Assembly: GCA_008933995.1 (NCBI GenBank)
Contig: WARS01000014.1
Location: 5,317,192 to 5,381,191, forward strand
DNA length: 64,000 bases
Direction: 5' to 3'
Source: Datnioides undecimradiatus
Taxonomy: Eukaryota > Chordata > Actinopteri > Lobotiformes > Datnioididae
This document shows, in pieces, positions 11,706 to 22,930 of the stretch. Numbering within the stretch: position 1 is the stretch's first letter; each line of letters starts with the position of its first letter. Both the position numbers and the translations under genes were made by a program. Under the pieces are notes generated by a model. The model searched no databases and was not told the DNA's origin. It saw only the letters and a program-made list of their open reading frames with translations.

Positions 11706-13589
11706 CACACTCCAGGAGAGGCATCCCTCTCTGACAGCTCACTGTTTACTCCCGTAGGACCTGTAGCCTGGATCTGCATTTGCTGCAACAGACTGCGCCC
11801 CGATTCCTTCTGATGATTAAGCCGTCATAATGGTAGACAAAATGAAAACCTGCAAACAACAGCGCGGTTGTCACGACTTCACTTCGGAGCATCTGCAGCG
11901 ACGCGTTAACATTTTATTCTTCGCCGCGTATATGTTGCCCAAGGTTCCTCATCGTCATTCCTGTGGCTCGCCAGGCCTGTTTAGTGAGCGGGATTAGCTC
12001 GCCGCTGTGCAAACAACCTTCTTGGAAATGCGTAAAGGCCAGAGCTAACAAAGATAGTTGCTCCGTACTCACTGGGGGTCTCTGGGCTGTTATGAAAATA
12101 AGACCCTCTCTGCATGGTGGAAATGTATTTGTAATCCTGGAACTATACTGTATCAATAACATGAGGAGCTAATATTGCTGGATGGCTCTCTGCTCCCCCC
12201 GTCCTCCTTGTTTATTTACCAATGTGAAAGTCAATTTCTCTGCCGCTGCCTGGCTCCAATCTCTTCTCTGCCTTTTCTCTTTCTCCCATTTTACATGCTC
12301 TCTCTTCCCGTTCGCCATGATTTCGTCGCCTTCATTTGAGATTGGAAAGTGTAAATCGGTTTTGACTTGTCCTCATGGTCCTTGCCTGTACACATGGCCC
12401 GCTGTGTGTGTGATTGTTGTTGCTGTTGGACATCTCAGGGACCCCGCCCCTCTGGAGATGACTCGGAGCGTAAATCCTGTTTAAAAGCAACTGTGTATGC
12501 GAGCTTCTATCACTTCTCTAAGCAGATTTGCAAACAAACAAATAAATAAATAAAAACTGGTCCGTGGTTGCACTGTTTGAGCAAATGGATGGATAGGAGG
12601 GGATCAAGTGGGTGAGGAGTCCCATTAGATATTATTGCAGCTGTGTAGCCGTGGATTATCACTCCCGTTTGTTTGTGCGAAAGAGAAAGTGATAAGAGAC
12701 GGGAAGAAAGGGGTTAGCAGGGGAGGAGGAGGGTAACAATGTGATGCGTTGCATGTGTTTCGCTCAGTGTTGTCACTTTGTATTAATTTTAAACCGAGCG
12801 GTGAAGAGTTCATTACACACTGATGAATTATAGATTAGAATTAAATTAGAAATAAAATCACACAGCAACATATACATACATTGTCGCTGCATGCAGCTCC
12901 GCGCTTAATCTGTTTATGGTGCAAACAAACTCCAACAGACTTTTTTTTTTTTTGTCACAGTTGTCTAGCAGTAAACAAGTGTTCCATTGAGCTCACATGC
13001 AGGACTGTGCTGTGTGTTAATACAGTATAGGTAGGACATGCATAAATCATTTAATTCCATGAATTTTACATACTGTGGTCCTGCATTGGGGTGTTTTAGA
13101 TCAGTTGTCACCAGTGATGCAATCAGTTAAGCACTTAGTTAGCTCCACTAAGGGATCCCTCAGTGCGCCGTGTGGTCCTCTGCTCTACATGGACATAAAA
13201 GAATGATGAGAGATGATACAAATCTCGTAGTGAAGGTTTTGAAGATTCCAGTATTAAAAATTAACTCCAGCATGGGGCTAATTATTCTTACATCCTCAGA
13301 CCTTTCCAGGGCCATCCTTGTGTGTTTGCTATGAAAAGCAACCCAGGGCGTGCTTTTTGTGCCGGCTACGCCCCAAGGTGGCTATTCCTCAACTGCGAAT
13401 CCAGGCTGGTGGTGCGCCCAGGTGGCTGACTTGTCCTACACAACGCCTGTGTGTCTTGTTTGAAGTGAGCTTGGCTCTAGGAAACAACCTCCAGGTTTTG
13501 ACATCAAAACCAAGAATCAAACCCCCTAATGGGCACCCCACTGTGGGCTAGAATTAGCGAGAATAACCCCCGCCAGCAGGCTTACTTCT

Positions 13590-13760
13590 CTAAATGCAGG
13601 GGCCTCGGAGGACGAGATGGAGGGTGGAAAGCGTGTAAGGTAGGGGAGGAAGAGCAAGGATGAGAGGGAAGGAGGCGGGAGAGCAGAGGTGGACCGGCAC
13701 AAGAGAGGGATGGTGAAAGAGCAGTGAAAGAAGGGAAAGGATTAACCAGGAGAGAGGTTT
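13590..13760. repeat. Purine-rich (GA-rich) tract
   Basis: The + strand is dominated by G and A over about 170 bases with irregular GGA, GAGA and GGGA units. It is low-complexity and may form triplex structures. There is no coding evidence. Confidence 0.7.
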
Positions 13761-15485
13761 GTTTTAAAGGAAACCAGACAATATTTCACACCGCACACAT
13801 CAATATACAAGCAGGACTACATGTACAAAGCAGAATGTTCACCAGACGGCCTGTGTATGTGCACACACGACGAGGGAACAAGATGGTGCACCCGTGTGCA
13901 GGATTGCATGCTTTCATTCTTGCGTGTAAGCGTGTGACAGACATAAAACGGGACAGAGAGCCTCTGTAGAGACAGACAGCAGTCAGTGCCTGCAGCAAGC
14001 TCAGAGCTCACAGGGTAATGTATACTCGCTCCTCGCCGTACCAGAGAGAAGGTGACACCAGTCAATCCCATTCTGACAGGGCAGCTGAGATAATAGCGGG
14101 CTTTGATTCCCAGCAATAACTCCTGCCAATCAAAATGAAAGGCATCGTGATTGCAGGGAACCACAAGTGCGTGTGTGCATGTGAGTCGGGGTAGCTTACA
14201 GTATGCGACAGCTTTGCAAAGATAATTGGATGCAAAATACGGTTGCGTATTTTGGAGGCATTCTGTAACGCTTTGCGTGATCACTGAGGAGAAAACGCAA
14301 GGGGTGGATTGAAGGAGGAGGAGAGAGAGACAAGTGTGGAGCTTTTACAGATCATCTGCGCCATGATAACGTCTGCAGTGGGTGAGGGTGTGTGTGGGAT
14401 GAATGTGCGAGCGGTTTGGCCCATTTTTTGACTGTTTGCTGTCAGGGGTCAGCGGGTGGTTTGTGTGTGCGTGCGTGCGCACGTGTGCACGCAAACTGGT
14501 GCGTGCATGCGGGGAATGAGGAAGGGTGAGAGCGAGGCCAGGGGAAGGAGTCTTTCAGGTGGAATAAAAGCATTACTGCAGTGGTAGAAAGGTCAGCTGT
14601 AAACTTGTATCAGACTAGTGGTGATCACCCTGTGCTGCAGATCTCTGAGGTATTGAGCAGGCACGCTCTAATGGCTTTGATATATGGACTACAGGACTCC
14701 CTGAAGAGGTCAATACCATAGCACTTTGTCTCTATGAGCAATGACCCTCTCAAGCTCCATTTAGAAGCTTTATATCTGCAGGAAATAGGCTGGAAAGGCC
14801 TCAGGCCGGGCACGGTGAAAGAGAACTAATATGAATGAAGTATTTTCTAATCACTTCTTCTGTGCTCTAATCGTTGTCCCAATCAATCATTAGTGATGGC
14901 GGTATAAGTGCATTGTGCCGGACGTTATCAGAAGTAGATTTTGAGGTGGTTGAGAGCAGAACAAGGGAATCTGAGCTGAACGGAGTTCAAAGAGCTGATT
15001 TATCATTGCTCCATTTTGGAAGGGCAATGACACTGGAAAGGCTGGTGTCTAATAGCGTTTCATCATTACTTTAGAATCTGGTGAGTCATGGCGTTTAATG
15101 AGAGTGACAGACGTGGGGCCCGGCTACAAATTTGTTGATTTATCCACAAGTTGTCAATGGTTGTCTGTAAAAGGGAGATAAAGCCCACAGTAGTTCGAGA
15201 AAACAGAAACCACAAGTGACAGAACAGAGAGCTGTGCTTGATTTTGTCCAATTTCTCTTCAAACACATCCGGACATAATGGCCACCATCGCGGTCCCTTC
15301 TGAGTGTATTGATTTGGAACTAACCTTTGGTGTGAAATATGAAAGAAGCCAAATACTGTTTATGAATGTCTGCTGTAATTGGAATGAGCAGATGTTGCAA
15401 AATTGTTCCACTGTGTTCAATAACAGACTTCTTTTGCGATTTTTCTTCTCTACCCTATCCGTTCAATCCCCCGTTCCCTTTCATT

Positions 15486-15580
15486 TTCCTCTGCTGGCTC
15501 ATCCCTCTTCCTCTCTGCTGCCCTCCACTCCCTCCCTTGCTGTACCTCTCCACCCTTTCCTTCGCCTTTCTCACCTCCAG
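15486..15580 (+). other. tenm1: Polypyrimidine tract and splice acceptor of exon 2
   Basis: Nearly 95 bases of C/T-rich DNA end in ACCTCCAG, with AG at 15579-15580. This is an exceptionally long pyrimidine tract. It supports a real acceptor before the start codon, and hence an upstream 5'UTR exon. Confidence 0.8.
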
Positions 15581-15635
15581 ACTCTGTGCTCTGTGCTGTG
15601 GCTGTGCTGAGTGACTAAGTGGAGCCTTACAAGCC
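15581..15635 (+). other. tenm1: 5'UTR part of tenm1 exon 2
   Basis: Fifty-five bases lie between the acceptor and the start codon. An in-frame TGA at 15612-15614 shows that the teneurin frame cannot begin further upstream in this exon. A TAA at 15616-15618 would terminate the predicted uORF coming from exon 1. Confidence 0.75.
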
Positions 15636-15852
15636 ATGGAGGAGATGGACAGTAAACCTTACCAGCCGTTGTCGAAGGGCCGCCATGAAATGGAGATGTC
15701 CTACACCAGCTCGTCTGATGAGAGCGAGGACGGCCGCGCCCACCACCGCTCCTACACCTCTCGTGAAACCCTGCCTGACTACACACACGAGCTGCGTCTC
15801 ACCCTTGGTTCCCACCGGGAAAGACAGAGCAACTACAGCCAACCCCAGCCAG
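15636..15852 (+). CDS. tenm1: Teneurin-1, coding exon 1 of 4 in window (residues 1-72)
   Basis: Start of teneurin-1, a type II single-pass neuronal adhesion receptor that pairs homophilically and with latrophilins in synapse formation and axon guidance. The exon encodes MEEMDSKPYQPLSKGRHEME and continues through the acidic YTSSSDESEDGR block and the SRETLPDYTHELR segment, all hallmarks of the vertebrate teneurin-1 amino end. The start is fixed by a GCCATGG context and an in-frame stop at 15612. The donor CCAG|GTACCG leaves phase 1. Residues 58-64 read LGSHRER where amniote teneurin-1 carries a basic RKRK nuclear-localisation motif, so that motif seems absent. The frame stays open to 16097, but this is intron read-through. 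Confidence 0.95.
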
Positions 15853-18800
15853 GTACCGCGCTCTGGGCATGCCCAGGGTGGATGTATTTACCTGAATTTA
15901 AACATCCACGGTGGCACAGATACTGTATATGCACACAAATGGATATTGGCACACATATGGTAGACACACACTCATGCACACACAAACACACAGACAGTGA
16001 GGTCTTTAAAAGGACCTATGTGAATTACCTATTACAGTCCACAATGAGCCAGAAGGACAGTCGGAGGCAGCCAATTACCTCTTCTCCACGGAGGTGATAT
16101 TTCTCTCCCACAGCTAAACTAGGTCAACCCCAAACCTCTCTGGCCTCACCTGGGGTGGAAAACCACCCTTCATTACACACACACTAACAGATACAGACAC
16201 GGGCGGGCGTAGGCACACATAGAGACGTACGTTGACACATACACACTGAAAAAATTCTTCCCTGCCGGTGACAGGAGGAGAAATGGGCCAGCGCGTGCTG
16301 TGATGGATGGCCTTTATGCGGGTCATGTGTGGTGTTAAGAGAGAAGCCGCACCTCATCAGGAGCACGCTGCTGTGCAGGGTTCATAGTGATCAATAGATA
16401 CTCTTTCCGCTAACCCAGCCTCCTGCTACTCTGCAAGACCTACCCACCATGCTAACAAGCAACATTAGCCATTCATAACAGTTACAACCCCTGACAAGCC
16501 GGCCGCTCCGGGGATTTCATGATTTGAATGCCACCTTCTATGGATTTTGTCATATTGTTCGCCACGCAGCGACCCATCGATGGCCATTAGCCATCATCAT
16601 GCAGCTCCGCAGTGTTGCGGTGTCAAAGAGCACTTGCCTTTTTCAACAGTTACTCGAGCTTTCTGTTTCCATAACAAACAACACCGCCTGCCATCGGTGT
16701 CATATGGCAAGGTGCAAAAGACCCCCCAAAGCAGCCTTTGAAATGTCAATGGCAGCCGGTTCTGCGAAGCACATCTGTTCATCTTTGGGCAACAGAGTTA
16801 TATATAGTATACCCTACCTAAGTAACCAACTGTTAAGGGGGGACATTGCCTCCAGTGACGTTTTTAATGGATTACGCTGTTCCTGACAAAGATCAGCCAA
16901 TTTGTTTCTCCTCTAATTCCCCTCCCATGTTCTTCATATTTTCCTTCATCTTTAAACCCACCACATCTTGCCCTCTCCTCCCTTCCTTGCCTTCCTCACC
17001 TTCTCCCATCTGTTTATTTTCCGTGATATTACAATTCCTCACCGTCCATTTCATCCCGCATCACCTCGTTGCTCTTCAGCGCATAAGGGAGCTGACCACA
17101 ATAATTAGTTTTTGTTTGCCTATTAATTAACTTAAATTAATTCTTTCACGCTTTTCAACATTTTGTTTACAAAGGCAGAAGTGAGTCACGGCATAAATGT
17201 TGAATTGTTTAGAAGTGGCATCCTTAGAAAAAGCTGACCATTTGACAATTTGTGGACCTTTTACTGCCTCGTGCATAAAGCAAAATGATATTTGTTACAT
17301 TTTTTTGGATCTGATATGTAGATGAACACAGGGGTGTAGCTTGTGTTCCAGATGTGGCGGAGACACTGTAAGTAACTGAAATCCCACAAATATGAATCTT
17401 TTAATAAACTTCAATTTATATTAACTGAGCGAATAACACCTTATAACGAAATCGATTATCTGCAGCATCTTTAAAAAAGTAGTAGTTGTTTGAAGGTGAC
17501 ATTTCAATCTGTATTATTACTAGAGGAAGATCATTTGTTTATTCAGTAGAAGAGTAATAGAACAATTTTACGAAAGACCATCCTGCACTGACTGATTCAT
17601 GCTCTAGTCCAGTGCCTTTTTAGCTCTAACAACATATCTTGTATTAGACTCAAATTACGTTACCTGAAAAACAGGCAGAGGAAGTTAAAGGATGCTTTCC
17701 AACCCACAATCATGTCCGTTGCTCGTCTCCAGGCTTTGTACGGCCCCAAAAACCTCCATCCCCAAATTACAGGGTAGGGTAGCCTATATGTAGCCCGACA
17801 GACAAAACTCAGGGCAGAAGAAATTCAAAAATACAGCAAAGCTCATTACAGCCAGCGCACAATGATAATTAACGGTGTCTCAGAGGAGTGTGTCAACATT
17901 TTAACAACTCATGTTCTCTCTCATGTAAATTAAGGTGACTGAACAGTAAGATGGCAGTGTTTAGGAATATTATAGTGAGCAAGTCAAACTGATTGGATTT
18001 ATTTAGGAATATTCAACCTCTGAGGACACGCACACTTTCAGGTACCTATGTAGGTTTGGGGCCTTGAGGCAGTCGTTGGCTACGCATGCTTCATTATCAA
18101 GCTTTTCTGAGGTGGGCTTGTGTTCGACCGCTATTACATCCAGGACTGTAAACAGTGAAATTACGAGCAAGACTACTTTAGTGTCTATTTTGATTTTTGT
18201 TTATGATAAGTGCCCACATAGAACATTGGGTGAAAGTGGTGTTAAGTGTATATATAGAAGAGAAAAAGATGAAAAAGATTTCCCTCCTAATCACCTCCTA
18301 AAATCTCTTCTTCTTTGTTTCAGAACAAAACGGTCCGTCGCCTTCTTAGTGTACAGTCAATCCATGTTTGTTGCTACAGGGAAATAGCCTATTTGCTCCT
18401 GAATTGCCCTCTTGCAGCCAATTTGAGCTAAATAGTGGTGTGGAGTGGTGACCAATCTTGCTCCGGTTTAATTCCAGCAGAACAGTGTGTGAGCCACAGT
18501 TGGTCTTGACCCCATCAAACAGGCACAGCAGGACACATTGCTGGTCAATGGAGTGGTCAACAGGACTGTGGCTTTTATTGAAACACTGCGGTTCGTGTTC
18601 AAAGGACCTGACCTTACACACATATTAACTGCACTAAGTGAGGAGAGGAAGTCTTTTTCTCTTTCCTGACTTCTCGGTGGAGTCTATATGGTTCCAGGCT
18701 ACAGTAAGATCTGTATAGATTTCAATTTATTCCATCAGTTCCATCACTTCCACTTGTACATCCTAAACAGAAAACTCAGGTGGCGAGGAAGAAAATTTAC

Positions 18801-19385
18801 TCAACTGCCTCCGCAGAAAAAAAAAAAAGTCGAGCTCAATTGAATTGAATTGAATTGAAGTGTAACCAGAGGACTAACACAGTATATCTGATGTTCTCAG
18901 ATAACAGGTTGATGCTTGGGATTGGAGGGCGTTCTAATACCTGAAAGCATATGAGGCTCAATTTTTCCCTCAGTCTGAGTCAATATTAATAAGGTTTGAT
19001 CTTTATCTGATCTCTTCACCCCACCAAGGAGAATATAGATGAGATCAGTGCTCTGTTTGAGCAGCAGTTCAATACATCTCGAGCTCGATAACACACATCA
19101 GGCTGCCTGAACAGGATATAGCTTCACTGCAAATGGTTAAGAAAAATCGAGGGTGGCATTTTGATGTGGACTTCTGCCGTGAAACTTAATAAATGCTTGC
19201 TCAAATAACAACCTGTCTCTTGACATAATTTGGGAGGTGTTCAGCGGTTGGCTCGTAAATGCCTGTCTCTAACAAACACCTGGTCAGCTTAGTTGCCGAA
19301 GCATATAAAAACACATGCAGGAATTAGAGGCTTTACAGCTCTCCTGCCTACGATTTCAATCTGCATGTCTCTATTACTCCTCTAG
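15853..19385 (+). other. tenm1: tenm1 intron 2
   Basis: A 3.5 kb intron from GT at 15853 to AG at 19384-19385. It contains short CA-rich stretches near 15960-16000 and 16175-16250 and a pyrimidine-rich patch at 16890-17030. A TATAAAA sequence lies at 19304-19310, about 80 bases before exon 3. No other gene or recognisable repeat is seen. Confidence 0.85.
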
Positions 19386-19712
19386 ATTTAGACTTCTGCA
19401 AGGCCGGGCAGATGAGGAGCCCAGACTACCACATCCACCAACAGCAGCAACAGCAGCAGCAGCATCAGGAGGAGGAGGAGGAGGCGCTGTGCTCCGGACC
19501 GGCCTCTCACGTGCACGGCCGCGGCTACTCCCTGGGCGTGGGCTCAGATGTGGACACGGAGCCGGAGGTGGACCCCTCTCCTAATCACGGCCTGCAGCAC
19601 ATGTGGATGCGCGGCCTGAAGTCCGAGCAGAGCTCTTGCCTCACGAGCCGCGCCAACTCGGCCCTCTCTCTCACTGACACTGAGCATGACAGGAAGTCTG
19701 AGCCTGACAATG
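19386..19712 (+). CDS. tenm1: Teneurin-1, coding exon 2 of 4 (residues 73-182)
   Basis: It continues the cytoplasmic domain of teneurin-1. With the phase-1 G from the previous exon it reads D-L-D-F-C-K-A-G, aligning with E-M-E-F-C of the mammalian protein. A tract of eight Gln (91-98), then His-Gln and five Glu (101-105) is encoded by CAG/CAA and GAG repeats. After it comes the conserved [20 protein letters not shown] region and [20 protein letters not shown], then [17 protein letters not shown], all diagnostic of teneurins and rich in Ser/Thr. The donor AATG|GTGAGT leaves phase 1. A second in-frame acceptor AG at 19390-19391 could drop two residues. The poly-Q/E tract has no counterpart that I know in mammals. 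Confidence 0.95.
19439..19483 (+). repeat. tenm1: Coding CAG/CAA-GAG repeat (polyQ-polyE)
   Basis: Eight Gln codons (six CAG, two CAA) are followed by CAT, CAG and five GAG. The run lies in frame in exon 3 of tenm1. Such tracts often vary in length between species and individuals; the CAA interruptions should stabilise this one. Confidence 0.9.
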
Positions 19713-20579
19713 GTGAGTGAAATATTCTTCTTACTCTACAAGCGGGGTGCAAATATGCCCAGCGGAGATAGGATGTTAGCTTAATAGTGCAGCTTTGATG
19801 TGCATGCGAGTAGCATGCAGCGTGTGCTGAAGTCAGGACGCTTGTCTATTTTTTCACTCTGACAGTGTTTCACATCCTCACAGTCTCATATTGTTAAGAG
19901 AAGAAAGTTTTGACCAGCTTACGCCAAGAAAACACAACATATAAAATTATAAGTCTTTTCAAGTTATAAGTTACAGCCTTGGGCAATTACGTGATTGAAA
20001 CTCTCAGTTTTTGAACTAATGCTAATGCTTAGGTTCCTCTCTCTTTGAAAGCTCTTTGATGTGGCTAAATAGAGAAAATGTGCTATTGGTTATTTAGTCT
20101 CTGAAGTGAGCTTGTATTGGAGGTGAACCTGGGGTTGACTGGGGATGGAACCTAAGTAAAGTCTGGTGATGAACATCCACAGCATATGGCTTGGAAAGGA
20201 TTGAATATCCATTGGAAGCTGAAGCAGATTTTGGTTTAAGGCTTTAAGGAAAAGGAATTGTCAGGGTCGGACGTCTACAGTACCTGACTGGCTGCCTGAG
20301 GGCAGCTGACAACCGCCTCTGTGGGAGAACTACAGCCTGGAAGGAAGGAGAAGTTGAGAGGCGGGGGTGAAGATATGGGGCCAACTAGAGAAGAGTCTGG
20401 GATGGTGCCAGCTATCTGTCTTGCACCGCTGGGCTTGGCTTGGCTCCCCGCAGATGGAGAGTTAGTTAGAGGTGCACACAAACAAAGACAGAGCTCTCCA
20501 ACCCATCCCCAAGGGCACTGTCTGTTTATGTGCCGCGAAAAAGGTGGAACGTATACTCAGTGGCTGAGAAAGGGAATGG

Positions 20580-20760
20580 TGATAGAGAAAGAGAGAGCGA
20601 GGGGAAAAAAAAGAGAATGAGAAAGGCGAGGAATAAGAGACAGGGAGAGCAAAATATGCTAATGAGAGAATAGAAATGGTAATGTAATGGTATAATTAGA
20701 ATGAGAATAAAAGGGAATGAGTGGTTGAGGGTAAAACAGGTGAAGGAGAAGCTGGTTTCG
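20580..20760. repeat. Purine-rich tract
   Basis: The + strand is GA-rich with GAGAAAG, GGGAGAG and GAATGAGA motifs. The antisense frame through it (20526-20924) reads Phe/Leu/Ser-rich and is low-complexity, not a gene. Confidence 0.65.
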
Positions 20761-21790
20761 AGCGAGTGTTCGACAAAGATGGTGGGAGAAGGGGGGCGCT
20801 GAGACAGGGGAGGAGAAGGATCACGCAAGGGTTTAGGATGTGCTTGTTTACGTTTGGGATGCACCCAGGGGTGCTGTTTAATGACGGCCGGATTGGACAC
20901 GGAGTCAGCGTCGTGCAAAATCACAAGATGGAAGAGGCGCGAGTGCGAGCGTGAGAGAGTGGGAGTGCTTGCAGCATTACACAGTAATCAATTTGTGATG
21001 GCTGTGTGCATATGGACCAAAGTTATTACCATTTGAGATGAGGGACTCCATCTTTATCCGGGGTCAGAGTGAAAGCTGCGAAAAAAAGGGGGAGGCAGAT
21101 GGGCATGCCGCGGAGGAAACAGAGGCAAATGAGGATGGATGAAGTCACAGGAGTGAGAGGAGAGGATTTAAATGTTCAAAGCGTTTGGCTTCAATGCTAC
21201 AATGCACCGGGAAAGCTGGCTTATGTGTGGATTTCATATGTCACATGAAGAGCTGTACAGTACATCCTATGGCTCTCCAAACCTTGACGCAATCTCTCTC
21301 AAGAACACGTCCCCCCTTTTGCTCAAGTGTCACGCCGCACTCTGTTTTCTCTTGCATTGGTATAATTTACTTGGCAGCCTTTTATTTCCCCCCTTCTCTG
21401 CCGCCGACCACCCCATTTATTCTCATCCTCCTCCTGTCCATCTCTCTCTGACACGTGGCCAGGTGTGTCCATGCGTGGCATCCTCTAATAGGAAATGCAT
21501 TATGGATGTCACATTTCTCTCCATCAGCACAACAAAGTCTCACACACCCCTCTGTTCCCAGTGATAATGAAAGTTAGAGCCACTCGCAAAAAGATGTTGG
21601 CGTAAAGGGGCTGAAATCAAAAAAGCTAACGTCCCTGCCAAAATGAAAGTGCATTTTAAGTCGGCCCGACCTTGCACTCCCTTTGTCTTCAGAGCTCGCC
21701 CCCTCCCAAACCCATTAATGATGTCAGCTTCAAACTGGCAGGAATCCTTTTGTTCCTGGTCTGATTGAAGCTGACAAGTCAATTTAGTCA

Positions 21791-21835
<45 letters not shown>
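21791..21835. repeat. (GT)n microsatellite
   Basis: About 22 GT units with a single TT interruption. Confidence 0.95.
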
Positions 21836-21836
<1 letters not shown>

Positions 21837-21973
21837 ATTTGAGTGTGAGAAAAATAGAGGGAGAGAGCGACAGATTAAGAAAGAGTAAAGGAAGAAAGAG
21901 ATTCAGTGTGTGTGTGAAGCCAGGTTTGTACGGATGTCTGTCTTTATTCTCTTTCATGTGTCCGCGTGCGTGA

Positions 21974-22003
21974 TGGGGTGGTGGTGGGTGGTGGTGGTGG
22001 GGG
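21974..22003 (+). repeat. G-rich (GGTGGTGG)n patch
   Basis: The stretch is built of GGGG, GGTGG, GGG and GGGGG tracts separated by single T residues. It could fold as a G-quadruplex on the + strand; this is inference from sequence only. Confidence 0.6.
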
Positions 22004-22181
22004 TGCATGTCCAACTGTGACACCTCCCTTGAGGAGGGCTGTAGGCGTTCTCGAGCGCCAGTCAGACCTGCTGACAAACTCCGGAAAACATCAACACCCC
22101 GAATTGACGACAGTGCACCGTTAGAACAGAGGAGATTGGCAGTAGAAAGACAAAATGTGGTTCAGCTAGAGTTTACTGTTG

Positions 22182-22199
22182 ACACACACACACGCATAT

Positions 22200-22242
<43 letters not shown>
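22182..22242. repeat. (CA)n microsatellite
   Basis: A pure CA run of about 40 bases (22203-22242) is preceded by an interrupted CA stretch. Confidence 0.95.
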
Positions 22243-22243
<1 letters not shown>

Positions 22244-22744
22244 CATGGCCATAAATATGGGGACAATCATATGCATCTGTCAAGCATGTCAATCCAAAAC
22301 CACATGTACTAAGGTGGTTCTGTGTAGGAAAAGCTTCTACAGGACTTTGAACCCGGCTGCGGGGCTTTGCATTAGTGAGGTTGGCCGGCGATGTTGGGCA
22401 ATAAAACCTGGCTCTCATTCATTCCTGGCCTTCATTTCAAAGGCGTTGGATGGGGATAGGGTCAGGGCTCTGTGCAAATCAGTCAAGTTCTTTCAAACTG
22501 AATTCTGAAAACCGTTGCTTTAAGGACCTGGAGTCTCGCCTGAACTGCTGCAGGAAGTACAGGGTTGTCTGAAATATCATTTTGTTCTGTTGTTGCATTA
22601 AGATCTGATGGGGACTCAGGACCAAGGCCAAATCATGAAAAATAGACCCAAACAACAAAAAAATGCATTATATACTTTGGCCACGAAGTATATAAAAGTG
22701 GATATAAACACAAAAGCACCTACAGTTGAGGTGGTAAATATTAA

Positions 22745-22930
22745 AGGAGTGGTTTGACATCTTGTCTCTTGTCTGTCTGATACACGAGCAGCTTGTGGAG
22801 GCAAACACCCCTTTTCCCGTTTTATACTAAGCTAGGCTAATCGCTTCCTGGCCACTTTTTTAACGCACCGCCACAACAGTGTTATTGATGAACTCTCACA
22901 AACGAATAAGACGTCACAACTCTTTCTGCA
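22745..22930. repeat. Degenerate dispersed teleost repeat
   Basis: The order of motifs matches a dispersed repeat I know as abundant in fish genomes: a GTGGTTTGACAT start, a TTTATACTAAGCTAGGCTAA segment at about 22822-22841, a CGCTTCCTGGC stretch, GAACTCTCACAAACGAATAAG at about 22889-22909. The canonical form carries TTTATGCTAAGCTAAGCTAA and GCGAATAAG at the same spacing. No coding capacity. Family name unknown to me. Confidence 0.5.

Larger units (their letters stand above)
2353..15580 (+). other. tenm1: Presumed intron 1 of tenm1
   Basis: This 13.2 kb stretch runs from the strong donor GT at 2353 to the acceptor AG at 15579-15580. It holds no coding exon I can recognise. It contains a second CpG-rich patch (about 2775-3010), AT-rich DNA around 3120-3600, many microsatellites listed separately, one teleost DNA-transposon-like repeat (6863-7173) and a purine-rich tract (13590-13760). 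Unlisted parts show no recognisable feature; long non-repetitive AT-rich stretches could be conserved regulatory DNA, which alignment would have to show. Confidence 0.5.

Noticed and set aside
15853..16097. Extension of the exon 2 frame past 15852
   Set aside because: The residues after the donor lose all teneurin similarity and run into CA-rich sequence, so this is intron read-through.
22179..22508. His-Thr repeat frames over CA microsatellites (also at 2421, 6134, 10581, 37579, 55433 and 60729)
   Set aside because: Dinucleotide repeats contain no stop codons in some frames, so they create long meaningless frames.
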